The notes: generated by a model from the sequence alone, not told the origin. A DNA stretch of 52,008 nucleotides from Cellulomonas endophytica (GCF_004123805.1 NZ_RWJX01000026.1:1-52008), one strand, 5' to 3'. Positions 29,528 to 38,147 are shown, counted from the stretch's first letter. Made by a program: numbers and translations.

Positions 29528-32278
29528 GTGGCGCAGTCCTCCGGAGCGGAGCCCGTCGGCGCAGCCGCGGCCCCCTCCTCCGCGGCGCGCCCGGCGGGCG
29601 GCGTCGGCGCGGGCGCCGCCGCGCCCGTGGACGACGAGGCCCGTCGGCTGTCCGCGTGGGCGCGGGGCGCCGCGCTCGACCGGCTCGTCGGGCTCGCGGT
29701 CCGGATCCTCGACGCGCCCGCCGCGCAGGTCTCGCTGCTCGGGGAGCGGGAGTTCGTGGTCGCCTCGGCGGGGACGGCCGACGGCGCGGGGACGAGCACG
29801 GCGCTGGACCGGTCGGTGTGCGCGCGTGCGGTCGCCTCCTCGACGGAGCCCTTCGTCGTGGCCGACGCCGTGCACGACGGGCGCGTCGAGGACATGGAGT
29901 CGGTGCGGGACGGAACGGTCGGGGCGTACCTCGGCGTGCCGATCGTGCGGCAGGACGGGCACCTCGTCGGGTCCCTGTGCGTCTACGGGCCGGGGGCGCG
30001 GGGGTGGTCGGAGGCGGACGTGGTGCTCCTGCGCGCGCTCGCCGAGGCGTGCGCGGACGAGCTCGAGCTGGCCTCCGTGACCGCGGGCTACGGGCTCGAC
30101 CGGCTGCGCTGGGAGCTCGCCGTCGCCGCGGGCGGGGTCGGCAGCTTCGACTGGGACCTGCACACGGGCGAGCTCGTGTGGGACGACCAGCTGCTGGCGC
30201 TCTTCGGGCTCGCGCGCGAGGAGTTCGGCTCGACGATCGAGGCCTTCAGCGCGCGGGTGCACCCCGACGACCGGGTCCGCGTGACGGAGGCGCTGCAGGA
30301 CGCCATCGCGACGTGCGGCGGCTACGAGGCCGAGTACCGCGTGCTGCTGCCCGACGGCGACCGCATCTGGGTGCAGGCCCGCGGCGCGGCGCTGCCCGGG
30401 CCGGACGGCACCGCGAGCCGCGTGCTGGGCGTCGCCTGGGACACGACGGCCGGGCGCGCGGCGGACGCGCGGCTCGCGCGGCTCCTGGAGTCCATGTCGT
30501 CCGCCTTCTACTCCGTGGACCGCGAGTGGCGGTTCACCTACGTCAACGGCGAGGCGGAGCGCCTCCTGGGCCGCCCGCGCGAGGAGCTGCTCGGCGGCGT
30601 CCTGTGGGACCTGTTCCCGGCGGCCGTGGACGGGCCCTTCGAGGAGCACTACCGGCGCGCCGTCGCCACGGACGAGGCCGTGTCCTTCGAGGCGTACTAC
30701 CCGCCGCCGCTGGACGGCTGGTACGAGGTCCGCGCCTGGCCCTCGCCCGACGGGCTCTCCGTCACCTTCATCGAGGTGACGGCCCGCCGGGCCGCGCAGG
30801 AGGCGGCCGAGGCCGCCCGCGACGAGGCCATGCGGGCCAGCCGCCGGCTCGAGCTGCTCGCACGGGTCAGCGAGGACCTCAGCGGGTCCTTCGAGGACAT
30901 CGACGACGCGCTGCGGCGGCTCGCCCGGCACCTGGTCCCGACCATCGCGGACTGGTGCATCGTCTCCCTCGTCGACGAGCACGGGCTGCGGGACGTCGCG
31001 ACCTGGCACGCCGACCCGGACGCGCGGCCGCTGCTCGAGCGCTACTCCGCGAGCCGGCTCGCCGCCCTGGACACCGGCCGGTCCGTGCTCTCGCGGGCGC
31101 TGGAGAGCGGCGAGCCCGAGCTCGTCGCGGCGCCGGCCGTGGAGACGCTGGCCGCGATGCTGCGCGACGAGCAGGCCCGCGCCCTGATCCGGGAGCTGGC
31201 GCCGCACACGGGCGCGGTGCTGCCCCTGCGGGCCCGCGGACGCACCATCGGCGCGGTGACCCTCGCGCGGGGGCTCGGGCGACCCCCGCTGCTGGGCGAC
31301 GACCTCGCCACGGGGCTGCAGGTCGCGGGGCGCGCGGCGCTGGCGCTCGACAACGCCCGCCTGTACGGCGAGCAGCACCTCATCGCGGAGGGCCTGCAGC
31401 GCACGCTGCTGTCGGCGCCGGTCGAGCCCGACCACGTCGAGGTCGTCGTGCGGTACGCGCCGGCCTCGCGCGCGGCGGAGGTCGGCGGCGACTGGTACGA
31501 CGCGTTCATGCAGCCGGACGGCGCCACGGTGCTCGTCATCGGCGACGTGGTCGGCCACGACATCGACGCCGCCGTGCAGATGAGCCAGGTGCGCAACCTC
31601 CTGCGCGGCATCGCCTACGCGACGGGCGTCACCCCGGCGGCGGTGCTCTCCACGCTCGACGCCGCCCTCACCGGGCTCAAGGTGGGGACGACCGCCACGG
31701 CCGTCGTCGCCCGGCTGGAGCAGGACGCCGACGCGCGGGACCGCGGCACGCGGCGGCTGCGCTGGTCGAACGCGGGGCACCTGCCGCCGCTGCTCCTCGA
31801 CCCCGCGGGCGGGGCGCGCTACCTCGCCCCCCGCGGCGGTGACCTGCTCCTCGGCATCGCGCCCGAGCGGCCCCGCCACGACCACCTCGAGGAGCTCGTG
31901 CCCGGCACGACCGTGCTCCTGTTCACGGACGGCCTCGTCGAGCGGCGCGGGGAGGACCTGCGGATCTCGCTCGAGGGCCTGCGCACGGCGTCGGCCGAGC
32001 TCGCGCGCGACGGCAGGCCCCTGACGGCGCTCGTCGACGCCGTGCTCGAGCGGGTCCTGCCCGCGCGGCTGCAGGACGACGTCGCCGTCGTCGGCGTGCG
32101 GCTGCACCGCGAGGACCAGGCGCGGCCCGCCGAGGCCGGCCCGCGTTCCACGCCGCCGCTGCCGGTCCCGCCCGTGCCCGCGCCGCCGGCGGCGCCCGCG
32201 GCGTCCGCCGGCCACGCCGTGGCGGCTCCCCTGGGCGAGGCCGGCACCGTCCCCGTCGGCGCCGCGGAGGGCGCATGA
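29528..32278 (+). CDS. Multisensor GAF-PAS-PAS-GAF SpoIIE-type protein phosphatase
   Basis: A 916-residue PP2C-type serine phosphatase of the RsbU/SpoIIE group. Domains in order: GAF (about 40-185, APAAQVSLLGEREFVVAS...LGVPIVRQDGHLVGSLCVYGP), PAS fold-3 (190-310, FDWDLHTGELVWDDQLLALFGL), PAS (317-425, DREWRFTYVNGEAERLLGR), GAF (440-615), SpoIIE (635-865) with metal-binding GGDWYDAF, GDVVGHD and LLFTDGLVERRG, then a Pro/Ala-rich tail. It probably dephosphorylates an anti-anti-sigma protein in response to cellular signals. The kinase gene downstream overlaps by ATGA. No membrane helix is present. Upstream starts are possible; see the -10 note. Confidence 0.93.
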   Translation: MAQSSGAEPVGAAAAPSSAARPAGGVGAGAAAPVDDEARRLSAWARGAALDRLVGLAVRILDAPAAQVSLLGEREFVVASAGTADGAGTSTALDRSVCARAVASSTEPFVVADAVHDGRVEDMESVRDGTVGAYLGVPIVRQDGHLVGSLCVYGPGARGWSEADVVLLRALAEACADELELASVTAGYGLDRLRWELAVAAGGVGSFDWDLHTGELVWDDQLLALFGLAREEFGSTIEAFSARVHPDDRVRVTEALQDAIATCGGYEAEYRVLLPDGDRIWVQARGAALPGPDGTASRVLGVAWDTTAGRAADARLARLLESMSSAFYSVDREWRFTYVNGEAERLLGRPREELLGGVLWDLFPAAVDGPFEEHYRRAVATDEAVSFEAYYPPPLDGWYEVRAWPSPDGLSVTFIEVTARRAAQEAAEAARDEAMRASRRLELLARVSEDLSGSFEDIDDALRRLARHLVPTIADWCIVSLVDEHGLRDVATWHADPDARPLLERYSASRLAALDTGRSVLSRALESGEPELVAAPAVETLAAMLRDEQARALIRELAPHTGAVLPLRARGRTIGAVTLARGLGRPPLLGDDLATGLQVAGRAALALDNARLYGEQHLIAEGLQRTLLSAPVEPDHVEVVVRYAPASRAAEVGGDWYDAFMQPDGATVLVIGDVVGHDIDAAVQMSQVRNLLRGIAYATGVTPAAVLSTLDAALTGLKVGTTATAVVARLEQDADARDRGTRRLRWSNAGHLPPLLLDPAGGARYLAPRGGDLLLGIAPERPRHDHLEELVPGTTVLLFTDGLVERRGEDLRISLEGLRTASAELARDGRPLTALVDAVLERVLPARLQDDVAVVGVRLHREDQARPAEAGPRSTPPLPVPPVPAPPAAPAASAGHAVAAPLGEAGTVPVGAAEGA

Positions 32279-32727
32279 GCCGCCCCCGAGGAGACGCCCG
32301 CGCGGCGGTCGACAGCGGCATCGCCGAGGCGCGCCCGCCGCGGGCGACGCCCGTCGGGAGCTGGCGGGTGGGCTCGGCCCGCGACCTGACCTCCATGCGC
32401 GCGGGGCTGCTCGAGGCGCTCGCCGCGGCGGCGCCGGACGGCGGGCACGCGCTCGACGAGCACGTCGTCCTCGTCGCCTCCGAGCTCGCGACGAACGCCC
32501 TGCGGCACGGCGCGCCCCCCGCGCACGTGCGGCTCCTGAGCGGGCGCGGCGCCCTCGTGCTCGAGGTCGCGGACGGCGACACCGAGCGCGTGCCGGTGCT
32601 CGCCGGCCGGCGCACGGCCGGGGCGGGCGGCTTCGGCCTCGTCATCGCCGAGCGGGTGGCCCGGGACGTCGGCTGGTACCGCGCCTCGGGCGCGAAGCAC
32701 GTCTGGGCGCTCTTCCCCCTCGGCTGA
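32275..32727 (+). CDS. Anti-sigma-factor-type ATP-binding kinase (RsbW-like)
   Basis: A 150-residue HATPase_c_2 protein. The fold spans residues 30-148: N-box HVVLVASELATNALRHGAPP, G1-like LEVADGDTERVP, G2 AGAGGFGLVIAERVARDVGW, and the closing KHVWALFPL. In partner switching such proteins phosphorylate an STAS antagonist and bind a sigma factor. Its start overlaps the SpoIIE phosphatase stop (ATGA), so kinase and phosphatase are made together. No STAS or sigma gene is in the window, so the targets lie elsewhere. Confidence 0.92.
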   Translation: MSRPRGDARAAVDSGIAEARPPRATPVGSWRVGSARDLTSMRAGLLEALAAAAPDGGHALDEHVVLVASELATNALRHGAPPAHVRLLSGRGALVLEVADGDTERVPVLAGRRTAGAGGFGLVIAERVARDVGWYRASGAKHVWALFPLG

Positions 32728-32756
32728 GCCGGGGCCCGCCCCGGCGGCCGGGCCAG

Positions 32757-32804
32757 GTCAGCGGGCCCGTCAGCGGGCCCGTCAGCGGGCGGGTCAGCGA
32801 GCCG
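32757..32804. repeat. 12-bp tandem repeat overlapping a stop codon
   Basis: Four units of GTCAGCGGGCCC: two exact, one with two changes (gtcagcgggcgg) and one with three (gtcagcgagccg). TCA in the fourth unit (32794-32796) is the minus-strand stop of the oxidoreductase gene, so in-register TGA codons recur beyond it. Confidence 0.85.
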
Positions 32805-33873
32805 GGACCGCGGTTCCCCGTCGCGCGGCGACGGCGGCGGCCACGTCCTCCGTGACGAGGTCGCCGTTCAGCCCGGCGCCGGCCAGCAGCCCGGCACCGG
32901 CGGCGACGGCGACCATCGCCGCCAGGTCGTCCACGTTGCCCGCGGCCCAGACGCCGGGCACGGGGGTCCGCCCCGTCGGGTCGGCCGGCACGACCGGGGC
33001 GCCCATGGGGTGCTCGACGAGCGTCCCGCCCAGCGCGGTGTAGAGCCCGCCGCGGGCGACGAACCGCGGGGCCACGGCGACGGCGTCGACGGCGACCTCG
33101 CGGCCGCCGGCGAGCACGACCGCCCGCAGCACGCCGCTCTCGCTGCGCAGCCGCTCCACCGGTCCGTCGACGACGGCCACGTCCCGGGCGGCCAGCGCCT
33201 CCCACGCGTCCGCGTCGAGGTCGGGCGCCGTGTGCGTCAGCAGGGTCACGTCCGGGGTGAGCTGGCGCAGCAGCAGCGCCACGTGCACGGCCCGCGCGGA
33301 GGTGGCGAGCACGGCGACCCGGCGCCCGCGGACCTCCCACCCGTGGCAGTAGGGGCAGTGCAGGACGGCCCCGCCCCAGTGCTCCGCCACCCCCGGCACG
33401 TCGGGCAGCTCGTCGACGAGGCCCGTCGCGAGCAGCACGCGCCGCGCGCGCAGCGTCCGCCCGGACGCCAGGTCCACGACGAACCGCGGGGCCTCGGGCC
33501 GGTCGTCGGCGGCACGGCGGGCCGCGACCACCCGGTCGTCGAGGACGACGGCGCCGTAGCCCTCGGCCTCCCGGCGGCCGTCGGCCAGGAGCAGGCGGGG
33601 CGGCACCCCCTCCCGGCCGAGGAGGTTGTGGGCGCCCGCGGCGGGTGCGTTGCGGGGCTCGCCGGCGTCCACCACCGTGACGCGTCGCAGGGACCGGGCG
33701 AGGGCGACGGCGGCGGCGAGGCCGGCGGGGCCGCCGCCGACCACGACGACGTCGAGGAGGTCGGCCTCGCGGGGCCGGTCGGGGGAGGGCCGGTCGGGGG
33801 AGGGGCGGTCGGGGGAGGAGCGGTCGGTCGGTGCTCCGCCGGTGGCGGGGCCGGTGGGCAGGGCGGTGGTCAT
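32794..33873 (-). CDS. Thioredoxin-reductase-like FAD/NAD(P) oxidoreductase
   Basis: A 359-residue flavoprotein. Residues 40-70 form the FAD Rossmann motif (VVVVGGGPAGLAAAVALARS). Active-site Cys pair CPYC with the following HGWE at about 172-180, a second nucleotide motif (VAVLATSARAVHVALLL), and the C-terminal FAD contact GVWAAGNVDDLAAM. The N-terminal extension has three units of SPDRP coded by a 15-bp tandem repeat. This matches the short TrxR-like oxidoreductases often paired with XRE-cupin or methyltransferase genes in actinobacteria. It lies downstream of the methyltransferase on the same strand, 175 bases apart. Confidence 0.92.
   Translation of the reverse strand: MTTALPTGPATGGAPTDRSSPDRPSPDRPSPDRPREADLLDVVVVGGGPAGLAAAVALARSLRRVTVVDAGEPRNAPAAGAHNLLGREGVPPRLLLADGRREAEGYGAVVLDDRVVAARRAADDRPEAPRFVVDLASGRTLRARRVLLATGLVDELPDVPGVAEHWGGAVLHCPYCHGWEVRGRRVAVLATSARAVHVALLLRQLTPDVTLLTHTAPDLDADAWEALAARDVAVVDGPVERLRSESGVLRAVVLAGGREVAVDAVAVAPRFVARGGLYTALGGTLVEHPMGAPVVPADPTGRTPVPGVWAAGNVDDLAAMVAVAAGAGLLAGAGLNGDLVTEDVAAAVAARRGTAVPAR
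33775..33826. repeat. 15-bp tandem repeat inside the oxidoreductase gene
   Basis: Three-plus copies of a 15-bp unit like CGGTCGGGGGAGGGG encode the repeated SPDRP in the N-terminal extension. The unit length keeps the frame, so copy changes would only lengthen the linker. Confidence 0.75.
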
Positions 33874-34048
33874 GCGGGTCTCCGTGTCGTGTCGTGTCGG
33901 GTCGGGGGTGCGGTGCCGGGGGTGCGGCGGGTGCCGCGGCGTCACGGCGCGGTGCCCGTGGCGCGACGGCGGGCGGTGCGCCGGGGCCCGGCAGGGCGGG
34001 CGGGTGGGCGCGCCTGCGGGAGTCGGGGGGTGACGGGCGTCGGGCGCG

Positions 34049-35056
34049 TCACGGGCGTCGGGCGGTCCAGGCCGTCCGGGAGGTGCGCAGCACGAGGTCG
34101 TCGCGGTGCTCGAGCACCGACGGCCCCGCGGACCCGTCCGGCGCCGGCCCGCGGGACGGGTCCGCCACCGCGAGGAGGTGGTCGAGCGCCGCGCGGTCGG
34201 CGTCCTCCAGGCGGTCGCCGAGGGCGTCCCGCACGTGGCCGAGCCACGCGTGCGCGTAGCGGCCGACGAGCGCGTCCGCCGGCTCCCGCACGAGCGGCCA
34301 GGGGCGCTGGTCCAGCGGCTCGAGCCCCGCGGCGACGATCGCGTCGTGCCAGTCGGGGTGCGCGGCCCAGCCGGCGTCGACGGTGGCCGCCCGCAGACGC
34401 GCCCCCAGCCCGGCGGGGCCGACGCCGTCGGGCAGGACGTCCGGCGGGCCGTCGGGCTCCACGACGACGAGCAGCCCGCCCGGCCGCAGCACGTCGTGCA
34501 CCTCGCGCAGGAGCCGTGCGGGGTCGGCCACCTCGTGCAGCGCGAGGGCGACGTGGACGAGGTCGGGGGTGCCGACCGCGGCGGCGGCCGCCGCGGGGCC
34601 GCCCGGCGCGTCGAGGTCCGCGGCGACGGGGACGACGCGGTCGCCGACCCCGGCCTCCGCCGCCGACGCGGCGGTCCGCGCGAGCATCGCGGCGTCGCGG
34701 TCGACGGCCGCGACGTGCGCCGTCGGGAAGCGTGCGGCGAGGGCGGCGGCGCCGCGGCCGGTGCCGGCGCCGAGGTCGACCACGGCGCGCACCGGGGCGT
34801 CCAGGTGGGCCGCGACGGCGTCGAGGAGCGCCGCCGCCCCGTCGGCGTGCAGCCGCGCGTCGAGGTCGAGGAGCCGCGCGTGCGCCTCGGGGTCGCCGGC
34901 GGGGCGGTGCTCGCCGACGGCGCCGCGGGACCGCCCGTGGGCGTGGGCATGGGCCTGGGCGTGGCCGTGGACGTGGGCCCGGGCGTGGGCGGAGGGTGGC
35001 CGACCGGTCCCGGCGCCGGTCGGGCCGGCCCCGGTCGTCTCGTCGCGGTGCGTCAT
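34049..35056 (-). CDS. Class I SAM-dependent methyltransferase with His-rich N-terminus
   Basis: A 335-residue methyltransferase. The SAM site is VVDLGAGTGRGAAALAARFP (about 92-112), with acidic AVDRDAAML at the end of strand 2, and DLVHVALALHEVADPARLLREVHDVLRPGGLLVVVEPD as motifs post-I to III. Residues 24-42 are rich in His and Ala (HARAHVHGHAQAHAHAHGR), a possible metal-binding tail not part of the family. The substrate is unknown. TACCGT ends seven bases before the ATG, so the mRNA is probably leaderless. The gene is divergent from an XRE-cupin regulator that may control it and the oxidoreductase downstream. Confidence 0.88.
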   Translation of the reverse strand: MTHRDETTGAGPTGAGTGRPPSAHARAHVHGHAQAHAHAHGRSRGAVGEHRPAGDPEAHARLLDLDARLHADGAAALLDAVAAHLDAPVRAVVDLGAGTGRGAAALAARFPTAHVAAVDRDAAMLARTAASAAEAGVGDRVVPVAADLDAPGGPAAAAAAVGTPDLVHVALALHEVADPARLLREVHDVLRPGGLLVVVEPDGPPDVLPDGVGPAGLGARLRAATVDAGWAAHPDWHDAIVAAGLEPLDQRPWPLVREPADALVGRYAHAWLGHVRDALGDRLEDADRAALDHLLAVADPSRGPAPDGSAGPSVLEHRDDLVLRTSRTAWTARRP

Positions 35057-35063
35057 GCGCACG

Positions 35064-35115
35064 ACGGTAGGCCGGGACGTGCCGGAGCGGCATAGGCTCT
35101 TGCGCATGACGCAAG
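35064..35115. promoter_or_regulatory. Divergent leaderless promoters with palindrome over a start codon
   Basis: TACCGT (35069-35064, minus strand) lies seven bases before the methyltransferase ATG, and TAGGCT (35093-35098) seven bases before the regulator ATG. The palindrome CTTGCG-CATGA-CGCAAG (35099-35115) spans the regulator's start codon. The XRE protein could bind here and stop its own transcription. Confidence 0.65.
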
Positions 35116-35687
35116 AAGAGGCGGCGCTGGACCTCGTCGTCCGACAGCGCATCCGGGGCCTGCGGCTGGCGAAGGGCTGGTCGCTCGACGCGCTGGCGTC
35201 CCGGTGCGCGCTCAGCGCCTCGTCGCTCAGCCGCATCGAGACGGGCCACCGGCGCATCGCGCTGGACCAGCTCGTGCCGCTGGCGCGGGCGCTCGGGACG
35301 ACGCTGGACCAGCTCGTGGAGCCGGAGGGCGACGACGACGTGGTCATCCGCCCCGAGCCCCGGCACGAGCCGGGGGCGACGACCTGGCTGCTCTCCCGGG
35401 AACGGGCGACGCAGGGCGTCGTCGTCGCGAAGATGCGGCTCACGCCCGAGCGCGTCGTCGGGGACCCCCGCGTGCACCCGGGGCGCGAGTGGTTCACGGT
35501 GCTGTCGGGCGTCGTCCGGCTCACCCTCGGCTCGCGCTCCGTCGTGGTGCGCGCCGGCGAGGCGGCGCAGTTCTCGACGATGACGCCGCACGTCGTCCAG
35601 GCGCACGGAGGCCCGGCCGAGCTGCTGACGATCTTCGACCACGACGGCGAGCGCGCCCACCTCGACGAGCGGGCCCCCGGCACCTGA
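35106..35687 (+). CDS. XRE-family regulator with C-terminal cupin domain
   Basis: A 193-residue transcription factor. Residues 13-68 are the XRE helix-turn-helix (VRQRIRGLRLAKGWSLDALASRCALSASSLSRIETGHRRIALDQLVPLARAL). Residues 105-185 are a small beta-barrel cupin (HPGREWFTVLSGVVRLTLGSRSVVVRAGEAAQFSTMTPHVVQAHGGPAELLTIFD), presumably the effector sensor. The ATG at 35106 sits within a perfect inverted repeat and seven bases after a -10 box, so the mRNA is probably leaderless. It probably controls the divergent methyltransferase and itself. The frame stays open upstream but lies inside the methyltransferase gene. Confidence 0.93.
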   Translation: MTQEEAALDLVVRQRIRGLRLAKGWSLDALASRCALSASSLSRIETGHRRIALDQLVPLARALGTTLDQLVEPEGDDDVVIRPEPRHEPGATTWLLSRERATQGVVVAKMRLTPERVVGDPRVHPGREWFTVLSGVVRLTLGSRSVVVRAGEAAQFSTMTPHVVQAHGGPAELLTIFDHDGERAHLDERAPGT

Positions 35688-35843
35688 CCCGCGGGGTGTC
35701 CCCTGCCGGACGGTCCCGGTGCGCGGCCCCCGGGGGCGTCACCCGAGGGCGCCGGTGCGCCGGGACCGGTCCCGTCTGAGCCGATCGGGCGAACGGCCCG
35801 GCGTGTCGCGGCGGGCGGGGCCCGCGGTCCCGATGCTGGAGGG

Positions 35844-37133
35844 GTGCCCCTGCCGCCCGACGACCTGCCGCGCTCGCCCACCGGGCGCGTGCCGCGGTGG
35901 GTCCTCGACGAGGCGTCGGGCGGCACCGCCCCGGGGACGGTGCCGCACCCCCCGACGGGCGCTCCGGCGGGCGCGGCCCCGCGGCCCGCACGCCGCCGCC
36001 GTCGTCCCCTGGGCGGTCTCGTCGCGGGGCTGCTCGTGGTCGGCGGGCTCGGGGCGGGTGCCGCCCTCTGGCTGGACGTCGCCGACCGGGACGAGCTCGG
36101 CGTCTCCGTCGCGACCGCGCTCGCCGACGTCACGGACGGCGCCGTCGACCTGCGCCCGTCCGTGCCGCCGCCGTCGGCCGAGGTCGTCGCGCTCGCGGAC
36201 GCCGCGCACCTGACCGACGAGGGCCGCGCCCTGCTCTACGCCACGCGTCCCGAGGTCCTCGACGCCGCCGCCTTCGCCGGTCGCTGCGACCGCCTCGGCG
36301 CGCGGCCGGCCCGGGGGCTCGCGGCGCCCGCCGGTGCGGTCGGGTGCTTCTGGGAGGGACCGGACCGCATCGTCGTCTTCCGTCCGTCGGACGCCCGGCT
36401 GGGCGGCTTCGTCGTCGAGACCACCGCGCACGAGCTCCTCCACGCGGCGTGGGCGGAGCTCGACGACACCGAGCGGGCGCGGCTGACGCCGCTGCTCGAG
36501 GTCGAGGTGGCGCGCCTGCCGGCGGACGACCCGCTCCACGACCAGCTCGCGGGGTCCGTCGGCGACGAGCCGGCGAGCCGTCCCACGGAGCTGTTCGCCT
36601 ACCTCGGCACGCAGGTGCAGCGGCCCGGCGGCCTGGGCGCGGACCTCGAGGTCGCGTGGGGACGCGTCGTGACGGACCGGACGGCCCTCGTCGCGGTGCA
36701 CGAGGCGTGGCAGGCGGTGCTCACGGACCTCGGCACGGAGGTGCAGGAGTCCGGGCAGGCGCTCGTCGCGCAGGAGGCCGTCACCGCGACGGCGCGGGCG
36801 CAGCTCGTCGCGGACACCGCCGCCCGCGACGCCTACCGCACGGCCCTGGCCGAGCAGGAGGCCGAGGTGGCCGCCCTCGGCGCGGCGGAGCGGTCGCGGC
36901 TGCTGCTGTCCTGGACCTGGTGGGACGGCACGGAGCTGCCGCAGGCGTCCGCCGAGGAGACGCTCGCGCTGGCCCGCACGCTGCTCGCGCGCGACGACGC
37001 CTCGCTCGCGGCGCGCGGGACGGCGGTCGCCGCCGACGAGGCACGGGACGCCGCCGAGCGCGCCCGCGTCCAGGCCCTCGCCGACGACCTCGAGCGCCTC
37101 CACGACGCGCTGGACCCGGCGGCCGGGGCGTAG
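35844..37133 (+). CDS. Membrane-anchored protein with HExxH motif
   Basis: A 429-residue protein of unknown function. Residues 1-50 are a Pro/Arg-rich cytoplasmic segment, then one helix (LGGLVAGLLVVGGLGAGAALWLDVA), so the rest is outside. Residues 190-215 carry ETTAHELLHAAWAELDDTER with an HExxH metal-site motif and a later Glu, suggesting a minimal zinc peptidase. Residues 290-425 are largely Ala/Glu coiled coil. No known peptidase family is clear, and catalysis is not certain. The GTG at 35844 lies six bases after GATGCT, a possible -10, and an overlapping GGAGGGG is too close to serve as a normal ribosome site. Confidence 0.78.
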   Translation: MPLPPDDLPRSPTGRVPRWVLDEASGGTAPGTVPHPPTGAPAGAAPRPARRRRRPLGGLVAGLLVVGGLGAGAALWLDVADRDELGVSVATALADVTDGAVDLRPSVPPPSAEVVALADAAHLTDEGRALLYATRPEVLDAAAFAGRCDRLGARPARGLAAPAGAVGCFWEGPDRIVVFRPSDARLGGFVVETTAHELLHAAWAELDDTERARLTPLLEVEVARLPADDPLHDQLAGSVGDEPASRPTELFAYLGTQVQRPGGLGADLEVAWGRVVTDRTALVAVHEAWQAVLTDLGTEVQESGQALVAQEAVTATARAQLVADTAARDAYRTALAEQEAEVAALGAAERSRLLLSWTWWDGTELPQASAEETLALARTLLARDDASLAARGTAVAADEARDAAERARVQALADDLERLHDALDPAAGA

Positions 37134-37147
37134 CCGCCGCCCGGCCC

Positions 37148-37540
37148 TCAGTGCCGGCCGAAGAGGCCGGCGTCGAGCGTGTGGGCGTCGCCGGCGAACG
37201 GGACCAGGTCCTTCGGCGCGGGGAACGGCAGGACGTGGCGCACCTGGGGCGCGTCGACGGACCCGAGGTCGTCCGTCGCGACGACGACCGCGTCGGCGCG
37301 GACCTCGACGACGCGCACGCGCAGCCGCGAGCCGTCCGTCGCGGGGAGCTGCCACAGCCCGGAGAGCCACGCGATGCCGTGAGCCTCCAGCGCCTCCTCC
37401 GCCTCCATCCAGTCCACGACGCCGGTGAGGTCGCGGCCCAGCCGGTCAACGGCGACCCACCCCTCGCCGACGGGTCGCACCCAGCCCAGGAGCTCGCGGT
37501 CCCCGGCCCGGCGGTGCTCGGTCCAGTCGGTCGGCAGCAT
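37148..37540 (-). CDS. Hypothetical protein
   Basis: A 130-residue protein I do not recognise. It has mixed alpha/beta character, several Trp (WTEHRRAGDRELLGWVRPVGEGWVAVDRLGRDL, VVDWMEAEEALEAHGIAWLSGLWQL) and a beta-rich second half (LRVRVVEVRADAVVVATDDLG). There are no Cys and no membrane helix. Its compact size, strong codon bias and TAGCCT six bases before the ATG, a probable leaderless -10, support a real gene. It is convergent with the HExxH protein gene, with only 14 bases between stops. Confidence 0.75.
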   Translation of the reverse strand: MLPTDWTEHRRAGDRELLGWVRPVGEGWVAVDRLGRDLTGVVDWMEAEEALEAHGIAWLSGLWQLPATDGSRLRVRVVEVRADAVVVATDDLGSVDAPQVRHVLPFPAPKDLVPFAGDAHTLDAGLFGRH

Positions 37541-37652
37541 GCGCGCAGGCTAGGGGCGGCACCGGCACCGTGTCCCGGCCTTTCCGTGCCGCGCCGGCCC
37601 GCCCGCACCAGGGGTCCGGCGGTGCCCGCGTCCTGTCCCTCGTCGGGGCGGC

Positions 37653-38147
37653 TCACGGGCCGACGGGCGCCTCGGCCGGCTCGACGAGGACCTGGACCGG
37701 CCCGACGCGCAGGGTGCCGTCGGTCAGCGGGCGGCAGCGGACGCCACCCGTCAGCCGCATCGCCCGCCAGGCCCCCGGGCCGACGGCGACGTCCATCCAC
37801 GCGCACGGGCGGGCGCGCGTGCGCACGGCCAGCCGCACCGGCCCGTCCCCGCTGTCGAGGGTGAGGACGGCGCCGACGAGGTCGTCGACGGCCACACCGG
37901 TGAGCAGCACGTTGCGGCGGACCTGCGCCAGGCCCGTGCCCGGGGGCAGGTGCTCCGCGGCGATCAGCGTGACCGCGGCGTCGCGGTGGGCGGGCCGCCC
38001 GAAGAACCGGTCGCCGACGATCCCGAGCCCGGCGCGCACCTCGACGGCGTCGACGAGCTCGCCCTCCGGCGCCGGTGCGGGCCCGTCGGCCGGTCGCCCG
38101 GCGTACCGGTGCACCGGTGAGGCGAGCAGCTGCTCGATGCGTGCCAC
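37653..38147 (-). CDS. MOSC-domain protein
   Basis: A 164-residue MOSC-domain protein, related to the C-terminal domain of molybdenum cofactor sulfurase. ELVDAVEVRAGLGIVGDRFFG is the family opening, AAVTLIAAEHL follows, then GVAVDDLVGAVLTL and RARPCAWMDVAVGPGAWRAMRLTGGVRCRPLTDG, which holds the Cys typical of the domain. It may carry or transfer sulfur to a molybdenum enzyme. The GTG at 38147 is preferred, since an upstream start at 38276 would cross an inverted repeat and add an Arg-rich leader. Confidence 0.87.
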   Translation of the reverse strand: MARIEQLLASPVHRYAGRPADGPAPAPEGELVDAVEVRAGLGIVGDRFFGRPAHRDAAVTLIAAEHLPPGTGLAQVRRNVLLTGVAVDDLVGAVLTLDSGDGPVRLAVRTRARPCAWMDVAVGPGAWRAMRLTGGVRCRPLTDGTLRVGPVQVLVEPAEAPVGP

